Of a stretch of DNA of 38,241 nt, positions 33,782 to 38,241 are shown piece after piece. A model generated the notes under the pieces. It did not search any database, was not told the origin of the DNA, and saw only the letters and a list, made by a program, of their open reading frames with translations. Numbering within the stretch: the stretch's first letter is position 1; each line of letters starts with the position of its first letter. The translations under genes were made by a program, and so were the position numbers. The DNA is from Nemertoderma westbladi. Taxonomy: Eukaryota; Xenacoelomorpha; Nemertodermatida; Nemertodermatidae. Location of the stretch: the NCBI GenBank assembly GCA_032718475.1, contig JAUCBJ010000553.1, positions 1 to 38,241 on the forward strand, in the 5' to 3' direction.

Positions 33782-36700
33782 GCCAATGTCGATTAGTGTA
33801 CCAATGTAGCCAACGCAGTGTACCAATGTCGATCAGTGTACCAATGTAGATCAGTGTACGAATGTTAATTAGTATACCAATGTCGATCAGTGTACCAATG
33901 TCGATCAGTGTACCAATGTAGATCAGTGTACCAATGTCGATCAGTGTACCAATGTAGATCAGTGCACCAATGTCGATCAGTGTACCAATGTCGATCAGTG
34001 TACCAATGTAGATCAGTGTACGAATGTTAATTAGTATACCAATGTCGATCAGTGTACCAATGTAGATCAGTGTACCAATGTCGATCAGTGTACCAATGTA
34101 GATCAGTGTACGAATGTTAATTAGTATACCAATGTCGATCAGTGTACCAATGTCGATCAGTGTACCAATGTAGATCAGTGTACCAATGTCGATCAGTGTA
34201 CCAATGTAGATCAGTGTACCAATGTCGATCAGTGTACCAATGTAGATCAGTGTACCAATGTCGATCAGTGTACCAATGTAGATCAGTGTACCAATGTCGA
34301 TCAGTGTACCAATGTAGATCAGTGTACCAATGTCGATCAGTGTACCAATGTAGATCAGTGTACCAATGTAGATCAGTGTACCAATGTCGATCAGTGTGCC
34401 AATGTAGATCAATGTACCAATGTAGATCAGTGTACCAATGTAGATCAGTGTAACAATGTTGATCAGTGTACCAATGTAGATCAGTGTACCAATGTAGATC
34501 AGTATACCAATGTAGATCAGTGTACCAATGTCGATCAATGTACCAATGTAGATCAGTGTACCAATGTCGATCAATGTACCAATGTAGATCAGTGTACCAA
34601 TATAGATCAGTGTACCAATGTAGATCAGTGTACCAATGTCGATCAGTGTACCAATGTCGATCAGTGTACCAATATAGATCAGTGTACCATTGTCGATCAG
34701 TGTACCAATGTAGATCACTGTACCAATGTCGATCAGTGTACCAATGTAGATCACTGTACCAATGTCGATCAGTGTACGAATGTTAATTAGTATACCAATG
34801 TAGATCAGTGTACCAATGTAGATCAGTGCACCATTGTCGATCAGTGTACCAATGTCGATCAGTGTACCAATGTAGATCTGTATACCAATGTCGATCAGTG
34901 TACCAATGTAGATCAGTGTACGAATGTTAATTAGTATACCAATGTAGATCAGTGTACCAATGGTAATTAGTATACCAATGTCGATCAGTGTACCAATGTA
35001 GATCAGTGTACCAATTGTAATCAATGTACCAATGCAGATCAGTGTACCAATGTAGATCAGTGTACCAATGGTGATCAATGTACCAATGTAGATCAATGCA
35101 CCAATGTAGATCAGTGTACCAATGTAGATCAGTGTACCAATGGTGATCAATGTACCAATAGATCAGTATACCAATGGTGATCAATGTACCAATGTATATC
35201 AATGTACCAATGTAAATCAGTGTACCAATGTAGATCAATTTACCAATGTCGATCAGTGTACCAATGTAGATCAGTGTACCAATGGTGATCAATGTACCAA
35301 TAGATCAGTATACCAATGTTGATCAATGTACCAATGTGGATCAATGTACCAATGTAAATCAGTGTACCAATGTAGATCAATTTACCAATGTCGATCAGTG
35401 TACCAATGGTGATCAATGTACCAATGTAGATCAGTGTACCAATGGTGATCAATGTACCAATGTAGATCAGTGTACCAATGTCGATCAATGTACCAATGGT
35501 GATCAATGTACCAATAGAACAGTATACCAATGGTGATCAATGTACCAATGTAGATCAATGTACCAATGTAAATCAGTGTACCAATGTAGATCAATTTACC
35601 AATGTCGATCAGTGTACCAATGTAGATCAGTGTACCAATGTAGATCAGTGTACCAATGTCGATCAATGTACCAATGGTGATCAATGTACCAATAGAACAG
35701 TATACCAATGGTGATCAATGTACCAATGTAGATCAATGTACCAATGTAAATTAGTGTACCAATGTAGATCAATTTACCAATGTCGATCAGTGTACCAATG
35801 TAGATCAGTGTACCAATGTAGATCAGTGTACCAATGGTGATCAATGTACCAATAGATCAGTATTCCAATGGTTATCAATGTACCAATGTAGATCAATGTA
35901 CCAATGTAAATTAGTGTACCAATGTAGATCAATTTACCAATGTCGATCAGTGTACCAATGTAGATCAGTGTACCAATAGATCAATATACCATTGTAGATC
36001 AGTGTACCAATGTAGATCAGTGTACCAATGTAGATCAATGTACCAATGTAGATCAATGTACCAATGTAGATCAGTGTACCAATGTAGATCAGTGTACCAA
36101 TGTAGATCAGTGTACCAATGTCGATCAGTGTACCAATGTAGATCAGTGTACCAATGTAGATCAGTGTACCAATGTAGATCAGTGCACCAATGTAGATCAG
36201 TATACCAATGTAGATCAGTGTACCAATGTAGATCAGTATACCAATGTAGATCAGTGTACCAATGTTAATTAGTATACCAATGTCGATCAGTGTACCAATG
36301 TAGATCAGTGTACCAATGTAGATCAATGTAACAATGTAGATCAATGTACCAATGTCGATCAGTGTACCAATGTAGATCAGTGTACGAATGTTAATTAGTA
36401 TACCAATGTCAATCAGTGTACCAATGTAGATCAGTGTACCAATTGTGATCAATGTACCAATGTAGATCAGTGTACCAATGGTGATCAATGTACCAATGTA
36501 GATCAATGCACCAATGTAGATCAGTGTACCAATGTAGATCAGTGTACCAATGGTGATCAATATACCAATAGATCAGTATACCAATGGTGATCAATGTACC
36601 AATGTATATCAATGTACCAATGTAGATCAGTGTACCAATGGTGATCAATGTACCAATAGATCAGTATTCCAATGGTGATCAATGTACCAATGTAGATCAA

Positions 36701-38241
36701 TGTACCAATGTAAATCAGTGTACCAATGTAGATCAATTTACCAATGTCGACCAGTGTACCAATGGTGATCAATGTACCAATGTAGATCAGTGTACCAATG
36801 TCGATCAATGTACCAATGTTGATCAATGTACCAATAGATCAGTATACCAATGGTGATCAATGTACCAATGTAGATCAATGTACCAATGTAAATCAGTATA
36901 CCAATGTAGATCAATTTACCAATGTCGATCAGTGTACCAATGTAGATCAGTGTACCAATGGTGATCAATGTACCAATAGATTAGTATACCAATGGTGATC
37001 AATGTACCAATGTTGATCAATGTACCAATGTAAATCAGTGTACCAATGTAGATCAATTTACCAATGCCGATCAGTGTACCAATGGTGATCAATGTACCAT
37101 TGTAGATCAGTGTACCAATGTAGATTAGTGTACGAATGTTAATTAGTATACCAATGTCGATCAGTGTACCAATGTAGATCAGTGTACCAATGTAGATCAG
37201 TGTACCAATGTAGATCAGTGTACCAATGGTGATCAATGTACCAATGTAGATCAGTGTACCAATGTAGATCAATGCACCAATGTAGATCAGTGTACCAATG
37301 TCGATCAATGTACCAATGTAGATCAATATACCATTGTAGATCAGTGTACCAATGTAGATCAGTGTACCAATGTAGATCAGTGTACCAATGTCGATTAATG
37401 TACCAATGTAGATCAGTGTACGAATGTTAATTAGTATACCAATGACGATCAGTTTACCAATGTAGATCAGTGTACCAATGTAGATCAGTGTACCAATGTA
37501 GATCAGTATACCAATGGTGATCAATGTACCAATGTAGATCAGTGTACCAATGTCGATCAATGCACCAATGTAGATCAGTGTACCAATGTAGATCAATATA
37601 CAATTGTAGATCAGTGTACCAGTGTAGATCAGTGTACCAATGTATATCAATGTACCAATGTAGATCAGTGTACCAATGGTGATCAATGTACCAATAGATC
37701 AGTATACCAATGGTGATCAATGTACCAATGTAGATCAATGTACCAATGTAAATCAGTGTACCAATGTAGATCAATTTACCAATGTCGATCAGTGTACCAA
37801 TGGTGATCAATGTACCAATGTAGATCAGTGTACCAATGTCGATCAATGTACCAATGTTGATCAATGTACCAATAGATCAGTATACCAATGTCGATCAATG
37901 TACCAATGTAGATCAGTGTACCAATGTAGATCAGTGTACCAATGTAGATCAGTGTACCAATGTGGATCAGTGTATCAATGTAGATCAGTGTACCAATGTC
38001 GATCAATGTACCAATGTAGATCAGTGTACCAATGGTGATCAGTGTACCAATGTCGATCAATGTACCAATTTAGATCAATATACCAATGTAGATCAGTGTA
38101 CCAATGTAGATCAGTGTACCAATGTAGATCAGTGTACCAATGTAGATCAGTGTACCAATGTAGATCAGGGTACCAATGTAGATCAGTGTACCAATGTCGA
38201 TCAATGTACCAATGTAGATCAGTGTACCAATGTAGATCAGT
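33782..38241. repeat. Intron 12 minisatellite, 18-bp unit, at least 4.4 kb, runs off the window
   Basis: The unit is GATCAGTGTACCAATGTA with C/A alternation before GATC (TCGATC/TAGATC), forming 36-bp dimers in the first kilobase. Further right, 14-bp deletion units (ACCAATAGATCAGT) and GGTGATCAAT variants build larger composite repeats of about 140-215 bp. It begins about 35 bp after the exon L donor; the intron start (CATGTAGACGAATACGG) weakly resembles the unit, but the exon is not included. The period is a multiple of three, giving long spurious frames on both strands (LIYIGT on minus, YQCRSV and DQCTNV on plus). The 3' end is outside the window. Confidence 0.96.

Noticed and set aside
33729-35150. 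473-codon minus-strand open frame of LIYIGT-type repeats, and similar frames up to 38060
   Set aside because: The 18-bp period keeps any stop-free frame open. Composition is that of the minisatellite, there is no start context or family similarity, and overlapping plus-strand frames are equally open.

Overview
The window is eukaryotic (metazoan) DNA. From about 3.5 kb to the right edge it holds the middle part of one plus-strand, intron-rich gene, the symplekin gene (SYMPK), a scaffold of the mRNA cleavage/polyadenylation and histone pre-mRNA processing machinery. I assembled 12 consecutive coding exons (2,435 coding nt, about 811 codons). Each has an AG acceptor and a GT donor, and codon phases match across all 11 internal introns. 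The N-terminal and C-terminal exons lie outside. A tRNA-derived SINE with a cephalopod/lophotrochozoan-like central motif and the invertebrate-like symplekin sequence suggest a marine invertebrate, probably lophotrochozoan. I cannot name the species.

Layout: 1-2974 is a very homogeneous 475-bp tandem repeat, AT-rich and C-over-G skewed, with no gene seen. 2975-3027 is a back-to-back inverted pair of a PCR/template-switch adapter, so the left array is almost certainly joined artificially to the symplekin locus and the upstream exons have been lost from this contig. 3028-3573 is the tail of an upstream intron. 3574-33746 carries the 12 exons. 33747 to the end is the start of a downstream intron filled by an 18-bp minisatellite that runs off the window.

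The introns are the remarkable part. Six of the 12 introns that start in the window (introns 2, 3, 4, 7, 9 and 11) begin with a tandem repeat whose unit is the end of the preceding exon plus its own 5' splice site. Units are 28-37, 45, 31, 37/56-58, 51 and 38 bp, and arrays range from 3 copies to about 18.4 kb. Each array is unrelated in sequence to the others but is built the same way. In intron 9 the 51-bp unit is in frame and free of stops, so use of any of about 20 successive donor copies would give a symplekin with a different number of a 17-residue repeat. Other intron contents are two foldback (MITE-like) elements, a SINE with a perfect 13-bp target-site duplication, a small AT-rich hairpin element and two long G/C homopolymers.

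The many long open frames in the arrays, on both strands, are by-products of repeat periodicity and are not annotated as genes.
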